A stretch of 64,000 nt of DNA. It comes from DDH964 sp963806685. Its GTDB lineage: Bacteria > Desulfobacterota > Desulfuromonadia > Desulfuromonadales > DDH964. The notes beneath the pieces were generated by a model. That model did not search any database and was not told where the DNA came from. It was given only the letters and a program-made list of their open reading frames with translations. Below, piece after piece: positions 38,007 to 47,800 of the stretch (position 1 is its first letter; the number at the start of each line of letters is the position of its first letter). A program made the position numbers and the translations under genes. The stretch is taken from contig CAWDZB010000007.1 of the NCBI GenBank assembly GCA_963806685.1, positions 94,784-158,783 of the forward strand. Reading direction: 5' to 3'.

Positions 38007-38717
38007 CTATTTTTTCTTCATGCTAAGGCGCAGGCCGGCAATCCAAATCTTGACCTGCTCATCCTTGGGCACCGCCTTGCTGTAGAACTCATATTGCTCG
38101 AGGGCACAGGCCGGGTCGTTGAGATACAGCTCACAGAGAATGCCGAGATTCCGGTGGACCGGAAGGAATTCCGGGAAAGTGGTGATGGCCTTCTCGTAGA
38201 CCTCCCGGGCCTCTGCAAAACGCCCCATTTTGCGTAGCAGCATTCCGTATTCGTTACTCGCCACGGGGTGGTGGGGGACCAGACTCAGTGCGGTCTTCAG
38301 GTTTTGTTCGGCCGGTTCCAGTTTGCCGACCTGCTCGTAGGCCATGGCAAGGTCGATATAGGGGGCGGTGACGCCGGGGGACTGCGCGACGACCTTTTCC
38401 AGCATTCCGACGGCCTGGTCGTAGTCCTGGTCCTGCATCATCGCGATGGCGCGCTCGAAATCCTGGCGCGACCCCGCTTCCAGGTGAGGCGTTTCCGTGA
38501 TGACGAATCCTTCCCGGCCGTCCGTGAGCCGCGCCATGGAAGGCCCCTGAGGCACTGGGGATGGTTCGACTACGGCGGCTTTCTGCTCGGCGGGCAGGGA
38601 TTGCGCCTTCTCCCCGATCGCACACCCAACAAGAGCCGACAGCGTGACCGCCAGAATCGCAACTCCGCCAAGGACCGATCTTCCTGCGCATTCCCATTGT
38701 TGTGTAACCTTCGCCAT
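38007..38717 (-). CDS. TPR lipoprotein
   Basis: 236 residues. Signal with lipobox LVGC (Cys about 32), mature Ala31-like spacer, then residues 85-225 made of four TPR units (DFERAIAMMQDQDYDQAVGMLEKV; APYIDLAMAYEQVGKLEPAEQNL; VASNEYGMLLRKMGRFAEAREVYEKA). Likely on the outer-membrane inner leaflet or the inner membrane, scaffolding the complex. Its ATG overlaps the stop of the giant TPR gene by one base (TGATG type), so they are translated together. Architecture comparable to AglT/GltE-type lipoproteins of the Myxococcus gliding apparatus. Confidence 0.85.
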   Translation of the reverse strand: MAKVTQQWECAGRSVLGGVAILAVTLSALVGCAIGEKAQSLPAEQKAAVVEPSPVPQGPSMARLTDGREGFVITETPHLEAGSRQDFERAIAMMQDQDYDQAVGMLEKVVAQSPGVTAPYIDLAMAYEQVGKLEPAEQNLKTALSLVPHHPVASNEYGMLLRKMGRFAEAREVYEKAITTFPEFLPVHRNLGILCELYLNDPACALEQYEFYSKAVPKDEQVKIWIAGLRLSMKKK

Positions 38718-41700
38718 CAGTTCCCCCCGCCATTGCTGGTTATTTCTTGCTTCGCCCGATCGGTCGAATCGGGCCGATCGGATTTCGATTTGCCCGTCTC
38801 GGCCTGTCCCGGCTTTTCGTCCGGCGCCGTTTCCTCGACCTGCGTGGTCGCTTGGGCCGCTGCAACCTTTTCGGACCTCGGCGGCTCCTTGAACGGCGAT
38901 CCCTCCTGGGCCGGCGCAGGTTTTTCCACCTGTGCCGGTTCCGCCTTTCCGGGCTGCCCCGCCGGCGCGGTAGGTTTGACCTCCGCGGCGGGAGCCTGTT
39001 TACCCGGAACCGGAGGCGAAAGCGGGGGTTGCACCTCTTCCTCAACTTTGGCTTCGGGCGGGGTCGCGTCCTTGTCCAGCGCCCCCTCCTGGACCGACGC
39101 CGGTTTTCCCGTCTGTGCCGCGTCGGCGACTTGCCTCGGTACTGCCTCCCCGGATTGTGCGGCAGGTTCCGCGGACCCCACGGCGGGATTCGGCGCCTGG
39201 TCACCGATTGCCGGCGGGGAAAAAGGCTCCGGCCTGGCGATGGCAAAAACGTAGGTCTCCAGCGAGGCGATGACGCCGTCGGTCTCCTCCGGTCGGTCGT
39301 AGCGAGCCGGCACCAGTTTGGCCAATTTCCGCAGGCTCTTGTCGATCCACTCGTTGTAGATGCCCTGGGCGATCAGCTTGAGATTCTTCTCGTGGATGTC
39401 GATGGCCTTCTCCTCGAAGGGATAGGCCTGTTCCTCGATGGCCAGATTGTACTGCTCCAGTTCGGCGGGGCTTAGTTCCTCGGGACGTTCGGACTCCGTC
39501 AGCGCCTTGCTGAAGTGTTCATAGATCTCGGCCAGGTAGAAGGTCGCCGCCGAGGTGACCTCTGCGACTTCGTAATCCAGCAGGTGGGCGAACGCCTCCG
39601 TGGAAGCCTTCATCAGCTCCCGCTTCTTCTGCAGGTTGATCTTCAGGGGATTGACCAGCTTGACGCCAACGAACCGGTCATATTGCAACTGCGCGAGCAC
39701 CAACCCGGCCTTTGCTGCCAGATACTTCGTCCGTTCCGTCCGGGCATTCCCGGCCGAGGCGTCGATGGCGACGATGTTCCTGAGCTCCTCCAGGTAGTTC
39801 TTGCGGTCGTCCCGGGCCTTGAGAATGTCGGCGATCTTGTTGCGCATTTCCAGGTTGAGCTCCACCGGCTGCGGGAAATAATCAGCGTAGCGCCGGTAAA
39901 CTTCCAGGGTGCGGTCGATTTCTCCCGCCTGTTCATGCAGCTGCGCGGCAACGGTCAGGGCTTCCCGCCGCACCTCCTCGTCCTTCGATTCCCGTTCGAT
40001 GCGTTCATACTCCTCGGCCGCCAGGGAAAGCTGGCCATCTTCCTTGTAGACGTAGGCGATCTTCTTGGTCACCTCGGGCAACAGCTTGTTCTCGGGGAAG
40101 TTTTTGCGGAATCCCGCCAGCACAGCGGCCGCGGTTTTCCAGTCCTTGAGTTCGATCAGGGCCGCGGCGGCGTCGAATTCGGCGGTCGGCCTGATCTTGG
40201 AGGTGGGCGCCATCCGGCCGACACGCAGGAAGTGGTCGGCGGCCGCCCGGAAATCCCCTTTCGCCTTGGCCTGTTCGCCCTGCTTGTAGATCGAGGCGGC
40301 GAGGTTGTCGACCAGGCCCTCGCGGCTCTTGTCGTCGGGGGGAAGCAGGTCCAGCACCTGCACATAGGCGGTTTCGGCATCGCCGTAGTGGAGCAGCTCG
40401 TAGGAGGAGTGGCCGACGACCAGCCAGGCCGAACGGAGAACCTCCTTGTCGGCGCCGGGAAAGACCTTGATCAGCTTCTGCGCGGCGGCCAATGCCGGCG
40501 CGTAGTCCTTCATGTCGTAGAGGTCGTCCGCGGCGGCGCCGAGGATGACCGCCGCCTTCTCGTGTTCCGGGAAGATCTCGGCGAACTTCAGCGAACTGCG
40601 TACCACCTCCCGCCTGACCGTCTCCTTCTTCTCGCCCGGGACGGTGCCGAGATACTCCCGGTAGGCGTAAACGGCCGCGTAGCCGGCCTTGTCGGATTGT
40701 TCGTGGTGCGGATAGTCGTACGCGGTCTTCTCGAATTCCACCGCCGCCTTGCCATAGGAGCGGTTTTCCAGGAGCAGGTCCGCCAGTTGGTAATTGATGG
40801 CCGGCGACTCGGTTCCCTTCGGGAAGGAGGCGAGGTATTCCCGGTACCAGTGCAGCGCCTCCTTGAAGTTCGCCGGTTTGTCTTCAACCTGCTTCGGGTC
40901 TTGGTAGAGGGCGTGGTAATGATTCGCCAGGTCCTTCAGGTTGGTTTTCAGGTAACCGAGGACTTCCGGGAAGTCTTCCGGCTTGAAATGCTGCCAGTAT
41001 TCCGACTTCAAGCCGTACTTGGTGGCGAATTCCTTTTTCGAGTCAATCACCAGGCTGGGGAAGCCGCCGGCCATGTTGATCTCGATGATTCGCATGAGGA
41101 AATGCGGCGACATTTTGTGGTAGGGATTGCTGCCGATGAAGGCATGGTAGGTCGCTACGGCGTCGGCGTAGCGGCGCTTGTCGAAGTAGTATTCGCCGAG
41201 GTTGCGGTAGATGCCGTCCTCGTAGTTGCGCTTGCCGTTGCGGGCAAAGTAATCCGCCACGGTTTCGGAACCGCCGAGGTAGGAAAAGCTCAGGCTGATG
41301 ACCCGGAAGGTGTCCTCTATCCGCTGGTGCTCCAGCTCGTCCTTGGTTTGGGCGAAGTCGTAGCCGGTAGACACCTTGTAATCGAGCAGCGCGATGAACC
41401 GGTCCAGGGCCTCTTCGTAGAGTTCCTGCTTGTAGAAGGTCCAGCCCAGTTTATAGAGGGCCAGCTGGTAGAAGGAGGATCCGACGCCGATCTTGACGAT
41501 GGACTTGTAGGCGTCCTCGGCGTCGAGAAATTTCCGGTGCACGAAGAAGTACTCGGCGCGCCGAAACTGCACTTCGTCGAGATAGCGCGAATGGGGGAAG
41601 CCGCGGACCAGCCGGTCCATGACCGCCATGGCCTCCTCGACCCGCCCCAGTTCCTCGTAGGCCCGGGACATCTGGTACAGCACCTGGTCGTTGCGCTGGT

Positions 41701-42256
41701 ACTGCGGGTACTTTTCGAGGAGCTTCCGGTAGAGAGCGATCGCTTCGAGCGGCCCTGCCTTTTCCAGGTCGGCCGGGCCCTTCGACGTTCCGACCGCTGC
41801 CGGCGCCAGGTCGGCCACCGGGGAGCTGCCGGCCACCCGCCTTTCGAAATCGGCCTCGGTCTCGCCTGTTGCCGACCCCGGTATCGCCTCTGCGGGGGGC
41901 GCAGTGGCCGTGGGGACCGAAGCGACTTCCGCAGCCGCCGCCCGCTCCGGAGCGGGCAATGCCGCCGGCGGCGCCTTGGCCTCGGGCTTATCGCTGCCGG
42001 AGAGGAGACCGTATTCGCTCTCGACTTTCAGGTCGGCCAGGCGCCGGATGGCCTCGGGCGCGAGGGGGGAATCGGGCGTTTCGCTCAGGAAGCGCTGATA
42101 GCCCGCCATCGCCTTATCGAGTCCGCCCTCGATCTTTTCTTCCTGGATCTCGATGCGCTGGTTCCGAAGCTGGGCAATCGTCCCCCGATTGTCGACCGAG
42201 CTGCAGGCGACGAGGATGACCGGCAATGCAAAGATGAAAAGTCGATAGGGCCTCAT
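38717..42256 (-). CDS. 1,179-residue TPR-repeat lipoprotein
   Basis: ATG42256 with GGGAGGG. Signal with lipobox LVAC (Cys19). Residues 25-70 coiled coil, 70-180 Ala/Pro-rich linker, 180-1000 helical repeats of the TPR/Sel1 kind (e.g. PQYQRNDQVLYQMSRAYEEL, AEYFFVHRKFLDAEDAYKSI, GDFRAAADHFLRVG). The last 180 residues are a low-complexity Pro/Ala/Glu/Lys tail. A periplasm-spanning TPR protein of this size in an ExbB/ExbD operon resembles AgnA/GltD of Myxococcus in design; sequence homology is not established here. Overlaps the upstream TPR gene by four bases and the downstream one by one base, so the three are tightly coupled. Confidence 0.85.
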   Translation of the reverse strand: MRPYRLFIFALPVILVACSSVDNRGTIAQLRNQRIEIQEEKIEGGLDKAMAGYQRFLSETPDSPLAPEAIRRLADLKVESEYGLLSGSDKPEAKAPPAALPAPERAAAAEVASVPTATAPPAEAIPGSATGETEADFERRVAGSSPVADLAPAAVGTSKGPADLEKAGPLEAIALYRKLLEKYPQYQRNDQVLYQMSRAYEELGRVEEAMAVMDRLVRGFPHSRYLDEVQFRRAEYFFVHRKFLDAEDAYKSIVKIGVGSSFYQLALYKLGWTFYKQELYEEALDRFIALLDYKVSTGYDFAQTKDELEHQRIEDTFRVISLSFSYLGGSETVADYFARNGKRNYEDGIYRNLGEYYFDKRRYADAVATYHAFIGSNPYHKMSPHFLMRIIEINMAGGFPSLVIDSKKEFATKYGLKSEYWQHFKPEDFPEVLGYLKTNLKDLANHYHALYQDPKQVEDKPANFKEALHWYREYLASFPKGTESPAINYQLADLLLENRSYGKAAVEFEKTAYDYPHHEQSDKAGYAAVYAYREYLGTVPGEKKETVRREVVRSSLKFAEIFPEHEKAAVILGAAADDLYDMKDYAPALAAAQKLIKVFPGADKEVLRSAWLVVGHSSYELLHYGDAETAYVQVLDLLPPDDKSREGLVDNLAASIYKQGEQAKAKGDFRAAADHFLRVGRMAPTSKIRPTAEFDAAAALIELKDWKTAAAVLAGFRKNFPENKLLPEVTKKIAYVYKEDGQLSLAAEEYERIERESKDEEVRREALTVAAQLHEQAGEIDRTLEVYRRYADYFPQPVELNLEMRNKIADILKARDDRKNYLEELRNIVAIDASAGNARTERTKYLAAKAGLVLAQLQYDRFVGVKLVNPLKINLQKKRELMKASTEAFAHLLDYEVAEVTSAATFYLAEIYEHFSKALTESERPEELSPAELEQYNLAIEEQAYPFEEKAIDIHEKNLKLIAQGIYNEWIDKSLRKLAKLVPARYDRPEETDGVIASLETYVFAIARPEPFSPPAIGDQAPNPAVGSAEPAAQSGEAVPRQVADAAQTGKPASVQEGALDKDATPPEAKVEEEVQPPLSPPVPGKQAPAAEVKPTAPAGQPGKAEPAQVEKPAPAQEGSPFKEPPRSEKVAAAQATTQVEETAPDEKPGQAETGKSKSDRPDSTDRAKQEITSNGGGN

Positions 42257-44178
42257 TGACCCTCCCTCTTCTGCCCCTGGGCCCTGGCCGCGCGGTCATA
42301 GCTGTCCGCTAGGGCGAAACGGGCCTTGACCTCGAATTCCTCGAGTCGTTGCCGGCGCCTGGTGAGCACGTTCACCGCCATGACCTCGAGGAAATGCCCC
42401 TGGCGCGCCATCAGTTCCCCCACGGTTTCCCCGGCCGCCTTGATCCTGGCTCGGTGGCGGCGGATCGGCTCGTCGTACCCCTCGTAGCTTTGCGTGGCGG
42501 CCTGGCGGGTGCGCACGAAGGCGGCGTACTGGCGGTGCAGACGCTCCACGTCCTGGTTCAGTCGGCGAAGGTCCTGGAAGGTCTGGGTCAGGCGCCGGTC
42601 GTAGTCGGTATCGATGTTCCAGTCCAGCACGCCCCGCAGCCGCCGGATCCGCGCCTCGATTTCGGGGGATGCCGCAGCGCCGTCGCCGGCCTGCGCCAGC
42701 TCCAGTCGGGCAATTTGCGCCTTGAAGATCCGTTCCCGTGCGGTCGCCAGGTAGTCGGGCCGCGGCGCCGTGAGCATCGCCTGCAGACGTTTCTCGATGA
42801 GCTCCCGCTGCTCCAGGCGCAGCCGCATCCGCGAATCGAGCCGCCGGAAGGCCCGGTCGATTTCGGGCAGCAGGGGCTGGTAATAGGCCCGCCGGTTTTG
42901 GATGAGCTCTTCGAAGGCGTCCAGGTCCCCTTCCCAGGTCGCCAGTTTCCTGCGCAACACTTCGAGATCGAGATAGTTCTTCAGCGATTCCTGGAAATCG
43001 TTGGACGCCATCAGGTCGAGCAGATAATAGGTTTCCGGCGTTTCCGGGAGGCTGCGCAGCTTGACCACCCAGTCGGCGTCCTGTTTCAGTTCCTCCCGCG
43101 TCAGGGCCTTGAGAAAGTTCCCCTCGCGGATGCTCTTGATCGAGGCGTCGAGCTTGTCGACTTCCCTGCCGAACCCTTCCAGGGCGCGGCCGTAGAGCTG
43201 TGCCGCCCGGCCGTAGGCGTCCAGCTTCCCGTAGGCATAAGGCACGGCGAGCATGGCCTCCTGCACCGCCGGATCGGTGACCTCCCGATCCACCAGGATG
43301 CTCCAGGGGACAAGTGCCTTGGCAAAATCTCCCTGGGAAGCATCGGCCCAGCCCGAGCCCAGCAGCGCCCGATTGGAGAATGGGCCCTGCAGCCGCACCC
43401 GGTCGAGGACCTCCCTGGCGGCCGGCAGGTTGTTCTCCTTCAGGAACTTGTAGCCGAGAACCAGGTTCGCCTTGTCCTTGATGGCCAGGGCCGCAGGGCC
43501 GTCGCCGTTGAGCTGACCGGTACGGTCAAGGTACTGGCGGCCTTCCTGCTTTCTGCCCTCCCGCAGCAAGGCGATGCCGAGGTTGTAGGAGGCAAAGCCT
43601 GCCAGGCCCTTCGCGTTCCTGAGGCCTTCCAGGATCGGTTCGGCCTCGGTGAAGCGGCCGACGGCCAGGTAGATCTGCGCGCGGAGAAAGGTCAGGTCGT
43701 CCTCGATTCCGGGGGGAACGGCGCCGTGAATACGCTCCACGGCCTGCAGGGCATTTTCCGCCTGGTCCTTCTGAAAATAGATCCGGGCCAGGCGGAAGAG
43801 GGCCTCGTTGCGCACGGGTTCCTCGACGTTCCCCTCGATCACCGCCTTGATGGCGCGCCCGGCGCGTCGGTGCATCCGGTAGGCCAGTTCGAAATCCCCG
43901 ACGGCAAATTCGGCCTGGCCGATGTGGAAGTGCAGCGGGTCGCGCCGGGGTTCGTCGACTCGACGGAACTGCTCCAGTTCGGTGTCGAGCCGGGCGATGG
44001 CGTCGAACCAGTCCCCCTGGAAGGCGTCATACAGGGCCTCCCCGAAAAAGAGATCCTTCAACTCCCGGGGCGCGGTGGTGATGGCCTGATCGTTCCGCTC
44101 CTTCGCCGCGGCGGCTCCGGCCGCCAGGGAGGAGGAGCAAAACAGCAGGGTTGTCAGGAAAACCAGTAGCCTGATCAT
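42253..44178 (-). CDS. 641-residue periplasmic TPR/coiled-coil protein
   Basis: Signal peptide at 1-20 (IRLLVFLTTLLFCSSSLA), no lipobox Cys in the right place (Cys14 is inside the hydrophobic core). Residues 45-330 are TPR-like (ALFRLARIYFQKDQAENALQAV; FASYNLGIALLREGRKQEGRQYL). Residues 395-600 are predicted coiled coil with many Arg/Gln/Glu heptads (RRLDSRMRLRLEQRELIEKR; FQDLRRLNQDVERLHRQYA). Start ATG with GAGAG; ends in a four-base overlap with the giant TPR gene. Probably a periplasmic rod or adaptor. Function unknown. Confidence 0.82.
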   Translation of the reverse strand: MIRLLVFLTTLLFCSSSLAAGAAAAKERNDQAITTAPRELKDLFFGEALYDAFQGDWFDAIARLDTELEQFRRVDEPRRDPLHFHIGQAEFAVGDFELAYRMHRRAGRAIKAVIEGNVEEPVRNEALFRLARIYFQKDQAENALQAVERIHGAVPPGIEDDLTFLRAQIYLAVGRFTEAEPILEGLRNAKGLAGFASYNLGIALLREGRKQEGRQYLDRTGQLNGDGPAALAIKDKANLVLGYKFLKENNLPAAREVLDRVRLQGPFSNRALLGSGWADASQGDFAKALVPWSILVDREVTDPAVQEAMLAVPYAYGKLDAYGRAAQLYGRALEGFGREVDKLDASIKSIREGNFLKALTREELKQDADWVVKLRSLPETPETYYLLDLMASNDFQESLKNYLDLEVLRRKLATWEGDLDAFEELIQNRRAYYQPLLPEIDRAFRRLDSRMRLRLEQRELIEKRLQAMLTAPRPDYLATARERIFKAQIARLELAQAGDGAAASPEIEARIRRLRGVLDWNIDTDYDRRLTQTFQDLRRLNQDVERLHRQYAAFVRTRQAATQSYEGYDEPIRRHRARIKAAGETVGELMARQGHFLEVMAVNVLTRRRQRLEEFEVKARFALADSYDRAARAQGQKREGQ

Positions 44179-44258
44179 GCCGCTCTCTCAGGGTTTGGGC
44201 CGCTCGGGATGAGGTGGATCGGACGCGGCCGGACGGATGAAATTTCCTGGATCATGCC

Positions 44259-44774
44259 CTACCAATCCTTGAAGTCGATGTTCCGGTCCGCCAGGGAGAT
44301 TTCGACGATCTTGGGACCCACGTCCTTCTTGACCTTGAAGCTCTCGGTGCGCAGGAAATCGTCGCCCCCCTCGGACTTGCCGGTTACGGTGACCTTCATG
44401 TCGTGCTCGCCGGTGCGGATATTGCCGGTATAGATCCGCTGCACGCCCCCCTTCTGCAGGGCCTCGAGTTCCTTGAAGGTGTACAGGTGATTGGCGACCG
44501 GCTTGCCGCCGAGCTCGATTTCCACCGAGTCGAGGCGAAACGTTTCCCCGCCGGCCAGGGACACGAACACCGCCACCTGGGTATTGGACGGATAGAGCAG
44601 TTTCTCCTCGAGCTGGTTCAGTTCCACGGCTATGCCGAGAACGTCGGTCTTGATGTCCTGGACCTGTTCATCCAGACCCTTCATCTGCTCCTTGGAGACT
44701 TCCTCCGCATGCGCGGCGAAGCTCAACATCAGCACCGGGATCACCAAAAGGGCCACTTTCAGAACTTTGCGCAT
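44259..44774 (-). CDS. small periplasmic coiled-coil/beta-sandwich protein
   Basis: 171 residues from ATG44774 (AGGTGG upstream). Signal peptide MRKVLKVALLVIPVLMLSFA ending at AHA. Residues 25-60 a short coiled coil (MKGLDEQVQDIKTDVLGIAVELNQLEEKL), residues 62-171 mostly beta strands (QVAVFVSLAGGETFRLDSVEIEL; GVQRIYTGNIRTGEHDMKVTVTG), like an Ig or carbohydrate-binding sandwich. It separates the outer-membrane barrel gene (98-base gap) from the TPR genes (80-base gap). Unknown function; may bridge barrel and TPR scaffold. Confidence 0.75.
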   Translation of the reverse strand: MRKVLKVALLVIPVLMLSFAAHAEEVSKEQMKGLDEQVQDIKTDVLGIAVELNQLEEKLLYPSNTQVAVFVSLAGGETFRLDSVEIELGGKPVANHLYTFKELEALQKGGVQRIYTGNIRTGEHDMKVTVTGKSEGGDDFLRTESFKVKKDVGPKIVEISLADRNIDFKDW

Positions 44775-44871
44775 GATTGCCACCTGTTGTTGGTAGTGCA
44801 GGTTTGCCTCGGTCAGCCGCAGCGGATGGGACTGATAAGAGGCGGCGGGCGGCGTTGCCCGAGGCTGCCGG

Positions 44872-47800
44872 TTATATCTTCCCGATAATATTGATGAACA
44901 CCCCCTGGTGGTTGTAATCCAGGTCGGTCAGATCGTCGGAGAACTTGCTGAAGTTGTACCCCGCACCCAGCTTGAGGTGATCGCCCAGCTGCCGGTAGAG
45001 ACCCAGCAGCACTCCGCTGAGCCGATCCTGGGCGTCGGGCAGGTCGAGAACGCGCCCTTCCACCAGGGCGTCCCAGCGATGGAGGAAGTGCCAGTCGGCA
45101 CGCAGCACGCCCAGCTGGGCGCGGCTGTCGAAAAACTCACGGTCGACGCGGTCCTGGCTGACCTGGCCGTAGCGGTAGGCGTACTTGCCCCCCACCGTCC
45201 AGCGCCGGGTCAGGTCGTACATGACATCGACCGCCGCGATGTGGCTGCGCTGGACGACGCCGGAGACCGAGCTGGTGCCGATCACCTGGTCGACCGCCGG
45301 GACGTTGTAGAAATAGGTGTACTTGAACAGCGCATTCAGCCGGTCGTTGCCGACGGGACGGTAGGCGTAGCCCAGTACCGCCTCGGTATAGTCGCCGTCG
45401 AAAAACTGACCCTGCGAGCTGTCACTGTGGGCGTAGTTGAATTTGCCGATGAGCCGCCAGTCGGGGGAGAGCCGGTAGCTGAGGCTGTTTTTCAGCAGCC
45501 AGGTGGTGCGCCGGGAGGTGCTGGCATCGGTTTGCTCCGCGTCGTCCACCCGGAATTCCAGGGCGCTGGCGATCTTCAGGTTCTCGAGACCGTAACCGGC
45601 ACGGATTCCCGCGGCCGTCCGCTTGAGTTCGGCTCCGGTCTGGTGATCCTTGAGGGTGCCGAAATCGAGGTTGGCCCCCAGGTTGAGGTGATCGGTGGGG
45701 GCGAGTTCCACCCCGGCGGAGTGCATCAGCCCGGTCGGCACGTCGCCGTGGGTGTAGCGCTCTTCGGCGTAGACGCTGGCGCTGTCCGAATAGCGGCTAC
45801 GGAACCCGGAGGCCAGGTTGCCCTTCCTGGCCCGGAGCCCGTTGTCGGTGCGCTCGTTCTCGAGGGTATAGTTGAGGTAGAGGGTGGTCCGGTCGGAATA
45901 GAGGTATTCGGTTCCGACCCGGCCGGCCGCCCCGAGGTCCCCTCCGGAAACCTCCCCCTTCACCTTGAAGCGGTCGGTCACCCGGTAGCTGCCGCCGCTG
46001 CCGATGCGGGCGTTGTCCTCGCGGTTGCCGGTGGCCTGGACCGAGCCCTGGGCGAAACCGTAGGCGTTCCAGCGGGCGCGGGAATCGTAGAGCACCCGTG
46101 CCACCACGTCGGTGCGGTCCCCCTCTTCCTGGGTCAGCGGAACCTCGGTTGACTTGTCCTTCCGGCTGTCGCGGCGTACGCCCGAGCTCACCGTCCAGTG
46201 TTCGCCCGCCCGGAAGTCGACATCCAGCTCGCTGGCCTCCGTCCTGAGACCCTGGTGCTGGACCCTGAAGTCGGTCTTGCCCCGCAGGTCCCAGCGGTCG
46301 GAGAAGGGGATTTCCAGCGTCCCGCCGTACTGGGTCAGGTCCCGGTCGGTGGCCAGTCCCGGCGCCGAATAACCCGCATCGAGGTCCTGCAGGTAGAAGG
46401 TGAACCGCCCCCTGCCCTTGCTGAAGAGGTCCTTCACGGCGAGACTGGAATCGAGCCGATACGCCCAGGCCTCGACGTCGCTGCCGTCGAGGGGAACCGC
46501 CGGGGCATTGTTGAAGCCGCCGTCGACGGAGGTGGTGGTGAACACCCCGGGGCCGTCGGTGCGCCCCGCTTCGAGCCTGAGCCAGGACTGCGCCGACTTG
46601 CGGAAGGTCACGTCCGCTCCCTCCAGGCTGTTTTCGTTCCCCGAATCCTTCTCCCGGTTGGCGGTCACGCCGACCTTGAGGTGGTCGTTGAGCCAGTAAT
46701 GAACCCGCCCGCCGGTCGCCAGGGTATCCAGGTCGTCGCTCCCGGGGGTGAATTCGTAGCGGACCACCAGGTAGACGGGATTGCCGCTGACCGAATCGCT
46801 GTGCACCAGCAGGTTGTCGTCGGCCGTGTCGGCGAGGGGCCGGGAGAGCAGGATGCGCCCCTGCAGGTAGTCGATGTCGTAATCGAGGACCGGGGTCAGG
46901 TCCTTGACGCCCAGCACCATCCCCGAATCCTTGTCCCGGACCTCGACGCGCACCCGTTCGGAGCCCTCGAGGAGGTCCTGCCGGTGCAGGAAGTAGAGGG
47001 AGCCGCCGGTCCCCCGGAACTCGTCGCGTCCCGGCACCGTCCCCGGTTCCGCGGCAAAGCCGTCGACCAGGAAGCGCTGCGCGCCGAAGCTGGTGGCCTT
47101 GCGGGTCTGGTAGTGGAGGTTGGCGCCGTAGAGGCCGCGGTCGACGTGGGCGAGATAGCTGTCGGTATAGCCGATCTTGAAGTTGCCCCAGAGCAGGCGG
47201 TTTTCCTCTCTGGTCAGGCGGAGGTAGAACTTGCCGTTGGTCGGCGCATCTTCCGTAACGGTGCTGTCGTCGCCGAAGGTCGGGTAGTGGTAATCGGGGT
47301 CGATGCGCCGGAACAGCGCCTCGGGCGACTTGTCCAGGAAGTTGGTGAAGATATCGTCCAGCGGGCCTTCGCGGGTATCGGCGCTCGCCGTCAGCCCCCA
47401 GCCGTTGCCGAACTTGCCCTTGGTGTAGAAGGCCAGCCGCCCCTGGAGATCCAGGTCGTCGCTGTACTGGGGATTGTCGGGGGCGAGCAGCTCGGCCGGG
47501 CCGTCGGTGTGGTTGGCGGAGAGGGTGAGATCGGCGATTCCCACGGTGAACCAGTCGCTCTTCTTCAGGGCCAGGTCGCGCAGGAACAGCTGGCCGTTGC
47601 CCCCTTTGTCGAGAACCGCGACCTCGACGGTCTGCATCCCCTCGGGGAGGATTTCCTCCCCGACGAAATTCCCCTTGCCGTCCACCGGCACCGCATAGCC
47701 GGCCAGCCAGACGCTGCGTTCGGGCGGAATCGCGCTCCCCTCGGCCTGCACGGTACCGCCTTGCAGGGGGATGTTGCGGCTGGCGATGCGGCTCTCACCG